Positions 37,461 through 46,083 of a DNA stretch of 49,680 nucleotides are shown here, one piece after another (positions within the stretch are counted from its first letter, which is position 1; every line of letters starts with the position of its first letter). The notes beneath the pieces are model-generated. The model made no database searches. It was not told where the DNA came from and saw only the letters and a list, made by a program, of their open reading frames with translations. Where the stretch lies: contig PHDB01000023.1 of the NCBI GenBank assembly GCA_002842495.1, positions 1 through 49,680 on the forward strand. The letters are read 5' to 3'. Both the position numbers and the translations under genes were made by a program. Origin of the DNA: Bacteroidetes bacterium HGW-Bacteroidetes-6 (GTDB lineage: Bacteria; Bacteroidota; Bacteroidia; Bacteroidales; DTU049).

Positions 37461-37640
37461 TTATCTCAATTCAAACGCATCCTGATAATTTCTCACCAGA
37501 AAAACATCGCCGTCGCGGAATTCGAGTTCGATGGAGATGGTTTCGTCGTCATAACCGAGATATAAAATCAAACCGAATTTGGTCAAACAATTTTCGGGTT
37601 TCACGAAGCACTCCAAGGATAGCACAAAGCGCGCTAAGCT
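37461..37640 (-). pseudogene. 3'-terminal remnant of a paralogue of the 412-aa secreted protein gene
   Basis: Translating the minus strand from 37640 down to the TAA at 37461-37463 gives about 59 residues ending in ELEFRDGDVFLVRNYQDAF-ELR. The 412-aa protein encoded at 38496-39734 ends the same way (LEFRDGDVFLVKNYQDAF-ELR), and similarity reaches back to CLTKF versus CLTNF and ARFVL versus TRFIL. The remnant is limited by an in-frame stop at 37641-37643 and has no start or signal peptide. It lies immediately upstream of the histidine kinase gene. I take it as a truncated copy left by duplication and later disruption. Confidence 0.8.
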
Positions 37641-37650
37641 TTATAGAATT

Positions 37651-37765
37651 ACAAAAGCCGTTATCAATGGTTGTTTCTGAAAATTCGCAAGCTCGCTTGA
37701 GAATTTTAGAAAGCAGCCATTGATTATTCACAACTCCGTTGTGAATGGAGGTAATCGGCTTTTGT
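37651..37765. repeat. 115-bp imperfect inverted repeat with nested hairpins
   Basis: The left arm (37651-37686) starts acaaaagccg and continues atcaatggttgtttctg. The right arm (37701-37765) is its reverse complement but carries an extra block of about 30 nt. That block contains its own perfect hairpin, ATTCACAAC-TCC-GTTGTGAAT (37726-37746). The centre is a further stem (AAAATTCGCAAGC ... GCTTGAGAATTTT). No gene is encoded. It could be a small non-autonomous mobile repeat or a structured RNA; no convincing target-site duplication was seen. Confidence 0.6.
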
Positions 37766-37851
37766 ATTTGCATCAATCAACTTGTGGCAATTTTTTGACC
37801 TTTTACAAATCCATATTATTTATGCATCAGTAAAAGCAGCGGAGTATTCTT

Positions 37852-37882
37852 AGTGCCCTTCTTTGTGTTCTTTGTGACACAA
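37852..37882 (+). repeat. Left direct repeat flanking the GxxExxY gene
   Basis: The unit aGTgcCCTTCTTTGTGtTCTT and following GTGACACAA reappears at 38373-38401 in the same orientation with two substitutions and a 2-nt gap. It also carries the candidate -33 elements of the GxxExxY promoter. Confidence 0.7.
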
Positions 37883-37896
37883 TTTTTATATCTTTG
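37862..37896 (+). promoter_or_regulatory. Promoter of the GxxExxY gene
   Basis: TATCTTTG at 37889-37896 matches TAnnTTTG and ends 16 nt before the ATG. TTTG at 37862-37865 lies 23 nt upstream, the expected -33 distance. The -33 element is inside the direct repeat. Confidence 0.6.
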
Positions 37897-37912
37897 AAAA
37901 TAAATTACTTCT

Positions 37913-38284
37913 ATGACTTTAGAGGAAATTGGAAAGAAAATTCTTAATTGCTCCTTCACTGTACATAAAGCATTAGGTCCCGGATTGCTGGAAAAAGTTT
38001 ATCTAACATGTCTTGCAATGGAATTGAAAGCTGCGGGATTAAAAATTGAAGTAGAAAAACCAATCCCCGTAGCATATAAGGGTATTGAATTTGAATGCGG
38101 ATACAGAGCTGATATTCTAGTTGAAGGGAAAATCATAATTGAATTGAAAGCTGTTAACAATTTGGCAGATGTTCATATGGCTCAAACATTGACTTATATG
38201 CGCATGACCGGTTGCGAACTTGGATATTTGCTGAATTTCAATACAAAACTGCTAAAAGAAGGAATTAAGAGACTTGTATTATAA
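37913..38284 (+). CDS. GxxExxY-family protein (PDDEXK_3-like)
   Basis: 123 aa, full length for the family. The defining motif is in GPGLLEKVYLTCLAMELK (G-L-L-E-K-V-Y). It is followed by the nuclease-like core YRADILVEGKIIIELKAV, giving D-x(8)-E-x-K, and ends NFNTKLLKEGIKRLVL. The family belongs to the PD-(D/E)XK superfamily; its biological role is not established. The gene is alone on the plus strand, framed by direct repeats about 60 bp before and 90 bp after it, and lies between the pseudogene copy and the intact 412-aa gene, as if inserted between them. Confidence 0.92.
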   Translation: MTLEEIGKKILNCSFTVHKALGPGLLEKVYLTCLAMELKAAGLKIEVEKPIPVAYKGIEFECGYRADILVEGKIIIELKAVNNLADVHMAQTLTYMRMTGCELGYLLNFNTKLLKEGIKRLVL

Positions 38285-38329
38285 AGCTTAGACTTGATAT
38301 TTTGGAGTTTCTCAAAACACACAATAAAA

Positions 38330-38401
38330 ATCACAAAGTACTCAAGCAGAAGAAACAACGTTGTGTCCTTCGAGTCCTTCTTTGTGATCTTAGTGACACA
38401 A
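38330..38401 (+). repeat. Right direct repeat and imperfect palindrome after the GxxExxY gene
   Basis: 38373-38401 is the second copy of the direct repeat at 37852-37882. It also pairs with an inverted partial copy at about 38330-38352 (TCACAAAG against CTTTGTGA), with the perfect palindrome ACAACGTTGT at 38355-38364 near the centre. The structure could fold as a transcript end or mark a small repeated element. No gene is present between 38285 and 38495. Confidence 0.55.
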
Positions 38402-38495
38402 AAGAAAGTTTATTAAAAACCTGAAACAATAGTTGTAACAGTAACTGCCATCACTTGCAATCATACACTCTTCGGCTTAAAAAATTTCTTCTTTT

Positions 38496-39734
38496 TCACC
38501 TCAATTCAAACGCATCCTGATAATTTTTCACCAGAAAAACATCGCCGTCGCGGAATTCGAGGGTGATGGGAATGTTATACATGTCATAACCCAGACTCAT
38601 AATTATCCTGAAGTTTGTTAGGCAGGTTTCATTTTCACATCCGGATTTTGAATTCAGAATGAAACGAGTGCTATCATAATTGCAAACCACATCTCTATTG
38701 TCAAGAGGAACAAACCTGATCTTTGCATCAAAAATAGTAAGTTTGTCTATAAGTTCTTTCTTCCGACAAATGATCTTTTTATTGATCAATACTTTTTCCG
38801 GTGTTGCAAAGTAAAGATATCCGGTATAAGTACTTTCCCATTCCTTTGGAACAGGTTTGTAACCAATGAATCCTTCAATGTTTGAATTTGGAGTTGAAAT
38901 GGTATACAAATCTCCGTGAAAGTTCATGAGCTGTTTAAAAGTACTTACACTATACAAGTATCTTTCTTCGGGTCCGGCACTCCAGTTATATTCGTAAAAA
39001 ATTATTTTATCGTAACTAATGTCGCATTTGTATCCATCGTTTAAAATGATGAATGATTGAGGGTGCTCCGTATTGTAATCTTTAATAATCTCAATTTTTG
39101 TCGTCCGATAATCACAGCAGGCTCCAAACAATGTAGTTGTAGTTATTTTTTCCTTTATAATCACATTTTCTCGCGATGATAAATCTTTGCCGATTTTTGC
39201 AAAATAAATCCGGTTGTTTTCCTGAATCGTTTGTGGTTCACCAACCGAATTGTAGAATGTGAATACGCGACTGATACTAATACTACTGTCACATAAGCCA
39301 ATGTTGTTTTTCATTATTTCATTGATATTAACATTGGTGTTGATTTTATCCTTTTCAACAAAACCTTTCAGCCAAATATAAAATAATGAATCAGGAACTG
39401 TTTGTGAATATGTAAATATACTTGGTTTTATATTGCATTTTGTGTTGTTTAGAACAATACCAATATTCTTTCCGTTGTAGTCAAGCAATATTGATCCTTT
39501 TGCAACAGATGAATCTGTAACAGATGTTTTTAATACAAAACACGGCACCGTAATTTCCGCCCACACATCTTCATAGCTTGGATAATGATACCAATATTCT
39601 ACCCCAGCATTAATTTGAAAAGCCGGTTTGCCATTAGGCTTATTGAGTAGCGTGGTGCTTTCGTTGAAAGATACGATTTGTGAAAAACCATTAATGAAGC
39701 ACAATAAAAATAATATTCCCCAAAAATATTTCAT
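38496..39734 (-). CDS. Secreted protein of unknown function
   Basis: 412 aa with signal peptide MKYFWGILFLLCFINGFSQ. The mature sequence is beta-rich, with an SH3-like start (ESTTLLNKPNGKPAFQINAG), several Cys residues (GACCDYRTTKIEI, KSGCENETC) and a terminal FRDGDVFLVKNYQDAFELR. No family is recognised and no T9SS sorting domain is present. It is 9 bp after the aldehyde dehydrogenase gene and ends that gene series, although its low GC content sets it apart. A truncated paralogue of its last 59 codons lies at 37461-37640. Confidence 0.8.
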   Translation of the reverse strand: MKYFWGILFLLCFINGFSQIVSFNESTTLLNKPNGKPAFQINAGVEYWYHYPSYEDVWAEITVPCFVLKTSVTDSSVAKGSILLDYNGKNIGIVLNNTKCNIKPSIFTYSQTVPDSLFYIWLKGFVEKDKINTNVNINEIMKNNIGLCDSSISISRVFTFYNSVGEPQTIQENNRIYFAKIGKDLSSRENVIIKEKITTTTLFGACCDYRTTKIEIIKDYNTEHPQSFIILNDGYKCDISYDKIIFYEYNWSAGPEERYLYSVSTFKQLMNFHGDLYTISTPNSNIEGFIGYKPVPKEWESTYTGYLYFATPEKVLINKKIICRKKELIDKLTIFDAKIRFVPLDNRDVVCNYDSTRFILNSKSGCENETCLTNFRIIMSLGYDMYNIPITLEFRDGDVFLVKNYQDAFELR

Positions 39735-39743
39735 CTTGAATAT

Positions 39744-41108
39744 TTATTTTAAAAACCGCTTAATCCACTTCTTTTTTCCTTCCGTGTAAGGCGGATATTT
39801 CAGATTGGGTTCGAAACGAAATGGTTTTTGCAAAACACTTTTATAGTGCGAAAACGTACGAAAACCGGCTTCGCCGTGATAGCTTCCGGTACCACTGTGG
39901 CCAACGCCACCAAAAGGTAAACGACTGTTCGAAATGTGCATAATGGTGTCGTTTGCAGCTCCTCCTCCAAACGAAATCGCGTGCAAAATCTTGCGCCGAA
40001 CCAATTTGCTTCGGGTAAAAACATAGCAAGCAAGTGGTTTGGAGCGGTTTTTCACTTCGGCAACAACAGTTTCCAAATTGTCGAAACCAATCACTGGCAA
40101 AATGGGACCAAAAATTTCATCTTGCATCGAAAGGTGATTGAAATCGACGTTACTGAGCACTGTTGGAGAAATAAATCGTGTCTGTTCGTCGCTTTCTCCT
40201 CCACAGAAAACCTTTTCCTTGTCGATAAGTGCAGTCAAACGCTGAAAATTGCGTTCGTTGATAATCTGCACATAGTTTTTGTTGTCGAATGAATACCGAA
40301 ACTGCTCAATCTGACTTTTCACCGCCTTCAAAAAACCATCTTTAATTTTGTTTTCGACCAGCACATAATCGGGGGCAATGCAGGTTTGGCCGGCATTCAA
40401 AAATTTGCCCCAAACAATTCTTTTTGCAGTCACTTTCAAATGGGTATCGGCAAAAACAAAGGCCGGACTTTTTCCGCCCAGTTCGAGAGTCACAGGAGTG
40501 AGGTTTTTGGCTGCTGCCTGATATACAATGTTGCCAACCGGAACACTGCCTGTAAAAAAGATTTTATCGAATTTCTGTTCCAGCAAGGCTGTTGTTTCGG
40601 TCACTCCGCCTTCGACTACATGAAACACTTCTGGGGCAAAATTCGAATTGATGAGTTCGGCCATCAGAGCCGAGGTGTTTGCCGACAATTCGCTGGGTTT
40701 TAAAATCACTGTGTTTCCGGCTGCCAATACGGCAACGACTGGCGCAATCGAAAGCTGATAAGGATAGTTCCATGCGCCGATAACCAGACAAACGCCGTAA
40801 GGTTCGGGAATGATATAGGAGCGGGCTGGCAAATTGGGCAGGTTTGTTCTTACTCGTTTTGTGCGGCTCCAGTGACGCATTTTTTTCAACGCTTCTGCAA
40901 TGTCGGTGTAAAGCAAACCCAATTCGGTAGCATAGGTTTCGAATTCACCTTTTTTAAAATCGGCATCAATGGCTTCGTACAAACGCTTTTCGTTGCTTTT
41001 CAAAAGTGTGCGAAGCTTAATCAGTTGCGCTTTTCGGAACGAAAGTTCTTTCGAGGCGTTGCTGTTGAAGAAATTTCGCTGATTGCTTATAATATTGAAA
41101 TATTCCAT
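39744..41108 (-). CDS. Aldehyde dehydrogenase, class 3-like
   Basis: 454 aa, the usual size for class 3 (ALDH3) enzymes, which are shorter than class 1/2. Catalytic residues are in place: Asn114 in IGAWNYPYQLS, Glu209 in LELGGKSP and nucleophile Cys243 in NAGQTCIAPDY; the FFTGS and RLPFGGVGHSG motifs are present. It oxidises medium- to long-chain or aromatic aldehydes to acids with NAD(P)+. The gene follows the acyl-ACP thioesterase gene by 5 bp, which suggests fatty aldehydes or fatty acids as substrates or products. A C-terminal basic tail (KKKWIKRFLK) may bind membrane. Confidence 0.95.
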   Translation of the reverse strand: MEYFNIISNQRNFFNSNASKELSFRKAQLIKLRTLLKSNEKRLYEAIDADFKKGEFETYATELGLLYTDIAEALKKMRHWSRTKRVRTNLPNLPARSYIIPEPYGVCLVIGAWNYPYQLSIAPVVAVLAAGNTVILKPSELSANTSALMAELINSNFAPEVFHVVEGGVTETTALLEQKFDKIFFTGSVPVGNIVYQAAAKNLTPVTLELGGKSPAFVFADTHLKVTAKRIVWGKFLNAGQTCIAPDYVLVENKIKDGFLKAVKSQIEQFRYSFDNKNYVQIINERNFQRLTALIDKEKVFCGGESDEQTRFISPTVLSNVDFNHLSMQDEIFGPILPVIGFDNLETVVAEVKNRSKPLACYVFTRSKLVRRKILHAISFGGGAANDTIMHISNSRLPFGGVGHSGTGSYHGEAGFRTFSHYKSVLQKPFRFEPNLKYPPYTEGKKKWIKRFLK

Positions 41109-41113
41109 GATTT

Positions 41114-41872
41114 TTACGCTATTGTTTTAAAATGAAGTGAACATCTAAATGACGTATTCCCCGACGAACCATGCTTTGCTTCAAAAAGCAAGTCGCCATT
41201 TTCTGCAAATTCAAAACTTGCAGCAAGGTTTTCGCCGGGCAAAGTTTCTTTGATGTAATTCACGCTGAATCCGCGACAAACATTATTCTTATAAAACGCT
41301 GTATTCATACTGTTTTCGGCCCATTCAAGGTAACGGGTCGACGTTACATGCCCATTCAGGTCGAAATCGTTGTATTGGGTTTCGATGGTGCAACAATCGG
41401 CACCGGAAACAGCACTCAATTTCTCGGGAGCAGCTTCGATGGCTTTTTTGTCGCGTAGGGTAACAAATTTCCATTCTTCGCCTTCGCTCACCTTGCTTAG
41501 CTTTTTGCTTTTCAAATCGATGGCAAGCCAACTCGATGTAGCCCGACCTATTATGATTCCATTTTTTCGAATTAAATAATCGCGGCGGTACAAAATTCGT
41601 TCAATATCGCGCGGCCAGGTTTCAATCTCAATGGTGTCGTTCCACAACGGTGTTTCGTCCAGTTCAACAGTCATTCGGCTAAGCACCCAAAACAAATGTT
41701 GCTCACGCAAACTCCCAAAACCAAAGCCCAGGTTGTCGGCCGAATCAATGGCCGATTGAATCAAAAATCCAAGCAATGCCGATGGCCGCAAACGCGAATA
41801 CATATCGCAATTGGCCGAAATAACACGATGCAACGCAAAACTCACTAAATTGTTTTCGTTCAATGATGTCAT
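41114..41872 (-). CDS. Acyl-ACP thioesterase (FatA/TesA-like, PF01643)
   Basis: 252 aa forming the double hot-dog of bacterial acyl-ACP thioesterases. The N-terminal half has a helix-rich entry (LLGFLIQSAIDSADNLGF) and WVLSRMTVELDETP. The C-terminal half holds the active-site region NDFDLNGHVTSTRYLEWAEN, with Asp/Asn/His at the conserved spacing. It releases free fatty acid from acyl-ACP in the cytoplasm. It lies 7 bp after the phosphatase gene and 5 bp before the aldehyde dehydrogenase gene. Confidence 0.92.
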   Translation of the reverse strand: MTSLNENNLVSFALHRVISANCDMYSRLRPSALLGFLIQSAIDSADNLGFGFGSLREQHLFWVLSRMTVELDETPLWNDTIEIETWPRDIERILYRRDYLIRKNGIIIGRATSSWLAIDLKSKKLSKVSEGEEWKFVTLRDKKAIEAAPEKLSAVSGADCCTIETQYNDFDLNGHVTSTRYLEWAENSMNTAFYKNNVCRGFSVNYIKETLPGENLAASFEFAENGDLLFEAKHGSSGNTSFRCSLHFKTIA

Positions 41873-41879
41873 TTTATAA

Positions 41880-44240
41880 TTACTGAATTACAAATTTTGC
41901 ATGCAAATCGGGCAAATTGCTTTTGGAAACCGAAATAAAATACAATCCGGATGGCAGCTCTTCGCAGTTCAATGGCTGCTTTTCGGAAACGATTCGAACC
42001 TGCTTCACCAATTGTCCGTGCAGCGAATACACACTCAACAATGCTCCCGAATACAACTCATTTGTCTCAACAAACAGTTCATCTTTTGCCGGAACCGGAT
42101 ACAGACGAATTCCGCTTGCTTGTTCCTCCGCAATTACTGTTGGAATTAGGTACTGATTGCAACTTACCTGTTGTGTTGAAACATTCAGAAACAAATCGTC
42201 GATATACGAATCGTTGTCGGTACCCGAATTGCGCGTACCTGTCATGGTAAAACGAATCGTTCTGGTTTGTGGAGGAACACCATCGGACTGAGTAAAATTG
42301 AGCCAACTGCTGCTGTTTGTCTGAGTAAATCCTGTACTATCAATCGGCTGTAAATTTCCATCCAGAAACGAAATTTGAATGGCGGGGATATCGTTTCCGG
42401 CATAATCGGACATCCATCCTCCCCACGAGGCAACACAAACGCCACTGTCGATTACATTGGCATACGAACTTACGTCAACATCCTGATGAGCTCGTGCAAA
42501 TGCGCTTTCGGTGCATAATCCGCCAATCCCAAAATAGTATGTTCCGCTATGCGGACTGGTACCGGCACATTCGCCACTGGTAAGCGATTCCAAAATGCCG
42601 GTTTCAACTACCCAATTGTTCACATCGTTTTCGGCTCCCGGGTTTTGCAGCAGATTTCCGCTCGAAGAAGACAATCCTGTCACAAAAACGCCGGTAGCGC
42701 TCCAATTGCTCCAATCGAGATTTTTGGTACGATAGCGTGCTTTCCAATAATACGTTTGATTCGAAGAAAGGTTGGCTACAGTTTCTTTGTAAATTGTGTC
42801 GCCAGCAAGCGTATTTACGTCGAAATACCAGTTTTCGGTATGCTTCCAGCGAGAATAAACAATGTTTGAAAAAGCATTGTCGGTTGCAAGCCAATATTCA
42901 ACCGCCCCAACAGAATCGGTGCCCAAAACACTATATGGTGTGATGGTGAGCGTAACACATTCCGGATTTACAGGCAAACTATCAATAGGAAAAACACAAG
43001 TTGGATTTGCAACCGTTTTTTGTCCCGGACGCAACACAATGCTGTCTTGAAGTACATTATCGACAGTTGTTGATGCATCGCCACGGGTCAGGCGCCTGAC
43101 AATCATTTCGGGATTACTTCCTGAGCTAATCTCAAAAGTAGTAAAACCATATTCATCAAAACTCATATTAAAATCGGTGTAATCGGCCTGTGGAGTGCTT
43201 CCCCATGTATCGATATAGCCCGAAGCTGTTGCAGTATTGATTTGCAACACTTTGGCATCTTGCATCTGTCCGCGCGAATATGCATGGGTATGCCCAAACA
43301 AAAAAACCACAGGTTTTCCACAGGTTTGATTGAATTTTGCCAGACTATCGAGTACCATACCGGCAAAACTTGTTTCTCCGGCAAGCCAAAGCTCCGACAA
43401 CAAAGGATGATGCTCCATGAAAATCACAAAATTGAGCGAAGTGTCTGCCGCAGCCTGATTGAGCGTTGTACTCAACCAATCGAGCTGAGTTGTTGTTTGG
43501 TAGCCGGTATTGGAATCGAAACCAATAATGCGGGTATTCGAAACATCTTTGTAGTAGGTGTGTTCAACATATCCCGAAGGCCCGTTGCTTGGTAAACTGA
43601 AATACGCAAAATAATTTGAACTATTGGCTTCGTGATTTCCAATTACCGGGAGCAAAGCTACATGACTTCCCATATTTTGAACATTGGGGAAAAACTCGCT
43701 TCTCCATTGCGAAATGGTTGGACCCGAATTCACATTGTCTCCAACCAACAAACATAAATCGAGAATGTCTTCAATATCCGGCACGCCATAACGGGTAGTA
43801 TAATAATCGATTATGCCATCGTTCACCATTTCCGACAATTTTGTTGGTTGTGCAGCATCGTATTGGCAATCGCTGATAGAAACAATATGAACTACCGGAT
43901 TGGTTGACACCAAAGGAAGAGTTCGCAAACTAAAAGTGTCGGACTGAGCTGTTCCGGTTGCGACTTTGTAGAAATATCGTGTGTTGGGCTGCAAGCCAGT
44001 TAAGAATACATCGTGTACAATGGCTGTAGTAATTCCGCTTGTCGTAGTTCCTGTTGCAGAGCCACCCAACGAAATTGTTGTTCCCCAAAACACATTGCTT
44101 TCGGTTCCCGAATCCGTTTCCCACACAATGTGCACTGAACTCGTATCGGTATTCTGTATGTAAGGGCCAACCAAAATGGATTGAGCCTTTGTTGCAATAA
44201 AAGCAGCAACGAAAATAGTGAAAACGAAAAATCGTTTCAT
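41880..44240 (-). CDS. T9SS-sorted metallophosphoesterase (purple acid phosphatase-like)
   Basis: 786 aa from the ATG at 44240, which begins the signal peptide MKRFFVFTIFVAAFIATKAQ; a longer start would run into the MetS gene. A purple-acid-phosphatase-type FN3 domain (20-120; GPYIQNTDTSSVHIVWETDS) precedes a calcineurin-like phosphoesterase domain with the metal motifs SDCQYD, LVGDNVNS, IGNHEAN, MEHHPL and GHTHAYSRG. An FN3-like and a jelly-roll domain follow, and the C-terminus is a type A T9SS sorting domain (IRLYPVPAKDELFV, LPSGLYFISV). It should be a surface or secreted phosphatase for phosphate scavenging. The family is firm; the substrate is not shown. Confidence 0.92.
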   Translation of the reverse strand: MKRFFVFTIFVAAFIATKAQSILVGPYIQNTDTSSVHIVWETDSGTESNVFWGTTISLGGSATGTTTSGITTAIVHDVFLTGLQPNTRYFYKVATGTAQSDTFSLRTLPLVSTNPVVHIVSISDCQYDAAQPTKLSEMVNDGIIDYYTTRYGVPDIEDILDLCLLVGDNVNSGPTISQWRSEFFPNVQNMGSHVALLPVIGNHEANSSNYFAYFSLPSNGPSGYVEHTYYKDVSNTRIIGFDSNTGYQTTTQLDWLSTTLNQAAADTSLNFVIFMEHHPLLSELWLAGETSFAGMVLDSLAKFNQTCGKPVVFLFGHTHAYSRGQMQDAKVLQINTATASGYIDTWGSTPQADYTDFNMSFDEYGFTTFEISSGSNPEMIVRRLTRGDASTTVDNVLQDSIVLRPGQKTVANPTCVFPIDSLPVNPECVTLTITPYSVLGTDSVGAVEYWLATDNAFSNIVYSRWKHTENWYFDVNTLAGDTIYKETVANLSSNQTYYWKARYRTKNLDWSNWSATGVFVTGLSSSSGNLLQNPGAENDVNNWVVETGILESLTSGECAGTSPHSGTYYFGIGGLCTESAFARAHQDVDVSSYANVIDSGVCVASWGGWMSDYAGNDIPAIQISFLDGNLQPIDSTGFTQTNSSSWLNFTQSDGVPPQTRTIRFTMTGTRNSGTDNDSYIDDLFLNVSTQQVSCNQYLIPTVIAEEQASGIRLYPVPAKDELFVETNELYSGALLSVYSLHGQLVKQVRIVSEKQPLNCEELPSGLYFISVSKSNLPDLHAKFVIQ

Positions 44241-44272
44241 GAATAATAAATTTAGGTCAACAAATAAGCCAA

Positions 44273-44416
44273 TCAACGCGGCACATCGTCGTTTTCACTG
44301 TACGAATCGGGTTCAGCTTTTGGCTTGGTTGTGAGAACTTTATAGAAAAAATAACCGGTAATGACTGTGATAATCGTAATGGTACTTACCATCATAATCA
44401 GTGGTAATGTGTTCAT
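44273..44416 (-). CDS. MetS-family small subunit of the NSS transporter
   Basis: 47 aa, too short for ordinary gene-length cut-offs. Translation begins MNTLPLIMMVSTITIITVIT, continues GYFFYKVLTTKPKAEPDSYS and ends ENDDVPR. It is a single membrane helix followed by a polar acidic tail, matching the MetS small-subunit pattern found next to NSS transporters. Its ATG overlaps the transporter stop (ATGA), giving translational coupling. In the known MetPS system the small subunit is needed for transporter activity. The gene ends 32 bp before the phosphatase start. Confidence 0.85.
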   Translation of the reverse strand: MNTLPLIMMVSTITIITVITGYFFYKVLTTKPKAEPDSYSENDDVPR

Positions 44417-46083
44417 GATTCCCACCTCCCTTCTTTTTTGCGTTTATAAAAAGCTTTTCGGACAACAAGCGAAATCGCAACAAACAGACCCAATAAAAGA
44501 ATCTTTGTCAGGTTTGCCAGCAGCATCTTGTATTTAAGATCGGCAATAACGGCCTGATCGGTAGCTGCAGCAATTTGCTCTTTTAATCCTGTGTTCAGCA
44601 TTTTTCCAACCAAACTTCCATGATCGAAAGCCCAGCCATTTCCAGCCATCAGGTTATGAAAAGCTGCAACCCAGTTGTTGTCGGTTGGCGTAAAAACAGC
44701 ACCCAGAAAAACAATAATTAACAACACAGGAGTTACATATGCTATCATAATTTTAAAAAAGCTACTCACCTTGATATCGGCACCGGCATTAATTTCGCGC
44801 CAACCTTTTTTAATTCCGAAAAACCAGGCAAATAAAATTGCTTCTGCTGCCGCAAAAACAAAGAGGGCAAACGAGCCTGTCCAGTAATCGTATTCATCGA
44901 AAACACCCTGATTGAAAAACAATACAGTTGGCAAACCCAGAAGCAAGATAATAACCCCAAAGGCTACTGCCGATTTTTTTCGTCCCCACTTGAATTCGTC
45001 TTGCAAAAATCCCTGAACCGGTACCCCCATGGCAAGCGACGACGTGATTCCGGCAAAAAACAACAATCCAAACCACATCACTCCGGCTACGGTTGCCAAA
45101 GCCGGCCCCCACTGGTTGAACAGGAATGGTAGTGTTTTGAATCCCAGACCCAGACCTCCCAATCCGGCAAGTTCAGTTACACGTTCAATGCCCAAATAAC
45201 CAACAGCAATAGGAATAATAATGGCACCACCCAAAACAACTTCAACAAATTCGTTCAGCCAGCCAGCCGACATCGCATTGAGAGCAATATCGTCCTTCTT
45301 ACGAAGATAAGACGAATAGGCATGAATGGAGCCCATTCCCAACGAAAGCGTAAAAAATATCTGGCTGGCAGCGGCAAACCATACCTTTGGATTATAAACA
45401 GAGTCGAATTGGGGCGTCCAAAGAAAGTCGAGCCCTACAGAACCACCATTTACAGCGCCGTCGTGACCCGACTGAAGTGTAATAGCCCGAATGGCCAGTA
45501 TCAGTCCAAAACCAATCAGCATAGGCATTCCGATTTTTGCCACTTTTTCAACTCCTCCACTGAGTCCCTTACTGAGAATATAGATGTTAAGAATCAAACA
45601 AAGCAGGAAAAACACGATAGGTTCAAATGGAATCAGCGTTGCCTTATCAAGCGAAACATAATCGCTGAACACCTGAACAACCTGATGCTGATCCATTCCG
45701 GTGAACGTTCCAATTACACTATGGAATATATACGCCAACGTCCACGATTCCATGTAGCAATAATATGCTGCAATACCTATGTTGCTGAAAAGTCCAAAAA
45801 CACCAACGTATTTCCACAATCTCCGCCGATCCAAGCTTTGCATCATAAATGGCGTGCTATGATAACCAAAAGTGCCGCCATACCTTCCTATCGACCATTC
45901 GATAAACAAGAGGGGCAAGCCCAGCATCACAAAACTTACAAGATAGGGAATGATAAAGGCTCCTCCTCCATTTTGAATAGCCTGAACGGGAAATCGCAAA
46001 AAGTTGCCAAAGCCAACGGCGTTACCTGCCATTGCCAGAATCAAACCTACACGAGTTCCCCATGCTTCTTTTTTTTGATTCAT
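44413..46083 (-). CDS. Sodium-dependent NSS-family amino-acid transporter
   Basis: 556 aa with about 12 membrane segments in a LeuT-like fold. The first helix has the sodium/substrate unwound motif MAGNAVGFGNFLRFPVQAIQ, followed by NGGGAFIIPYLV. SLGMGSIHAYSSY near the sixth helix is typical. It should import an amino acid (methionine or alanine are common substrates) with Na+. The 47-aa MetS partner supports a MetP-type transporter. Its start overlaps the end of the K+ channel gene by 4 bp. Confidence 0.94.
   Translation of the reverse strand: MNQKKEAWGTRVGLILAMAGNAVGFGNFLRFPVQAIQNGGGAFIIPYLVSFVMLGLPLLFIEWSIGRYGGTFGYHSTPFMMQSLDRRRLWKYVGVFGLFSNIGIAAYYCYMESWTLAYIFHSVIGTFTGMDQHQVVQVFSDYVSLDKATLIPFEPIVFFLLCLILNIYILSKGLSGGVEKVAKIGMPMLIGFGLILAIRAITLQSGHDGAVNGGSVGLDFLWTPQFDSVYNPKVWFAAASQIFFTLSLGMGSIHAYSSYLRKKDDIALNAMSAGWLNEFVEVVLGGAIIIPIAVGYLGIERVTELAGLGGLGLGFKTLPFLFNQWGPALATVAGVMWFGLLFFAGITSSLAMGVPVQGFLQDEFKWGRKKSAVAFGVIILLLGLPTVLFFNQGVFDEYDYWTGSFALFVFAAAEAILFAWFFGIKKGWREINAGADIKVSSFFKIMIAYVTPVLLIIVFLGAVFTPTDNNWVAAFHNLMAGNGWAFDHGSLVGKMLNTGLKEQIAAATDQAVIADLKYKMLLANLTKILLLGLFVAISLVVRKAFYKRKKEGRWES

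Noticed and set aside
37418..37723. 101-codon plus-strand frame upstream of the histidine kinase
   Set aside because: It is the antisense of the pseudogene remnant and has an Arg/His-rich composition with no support.
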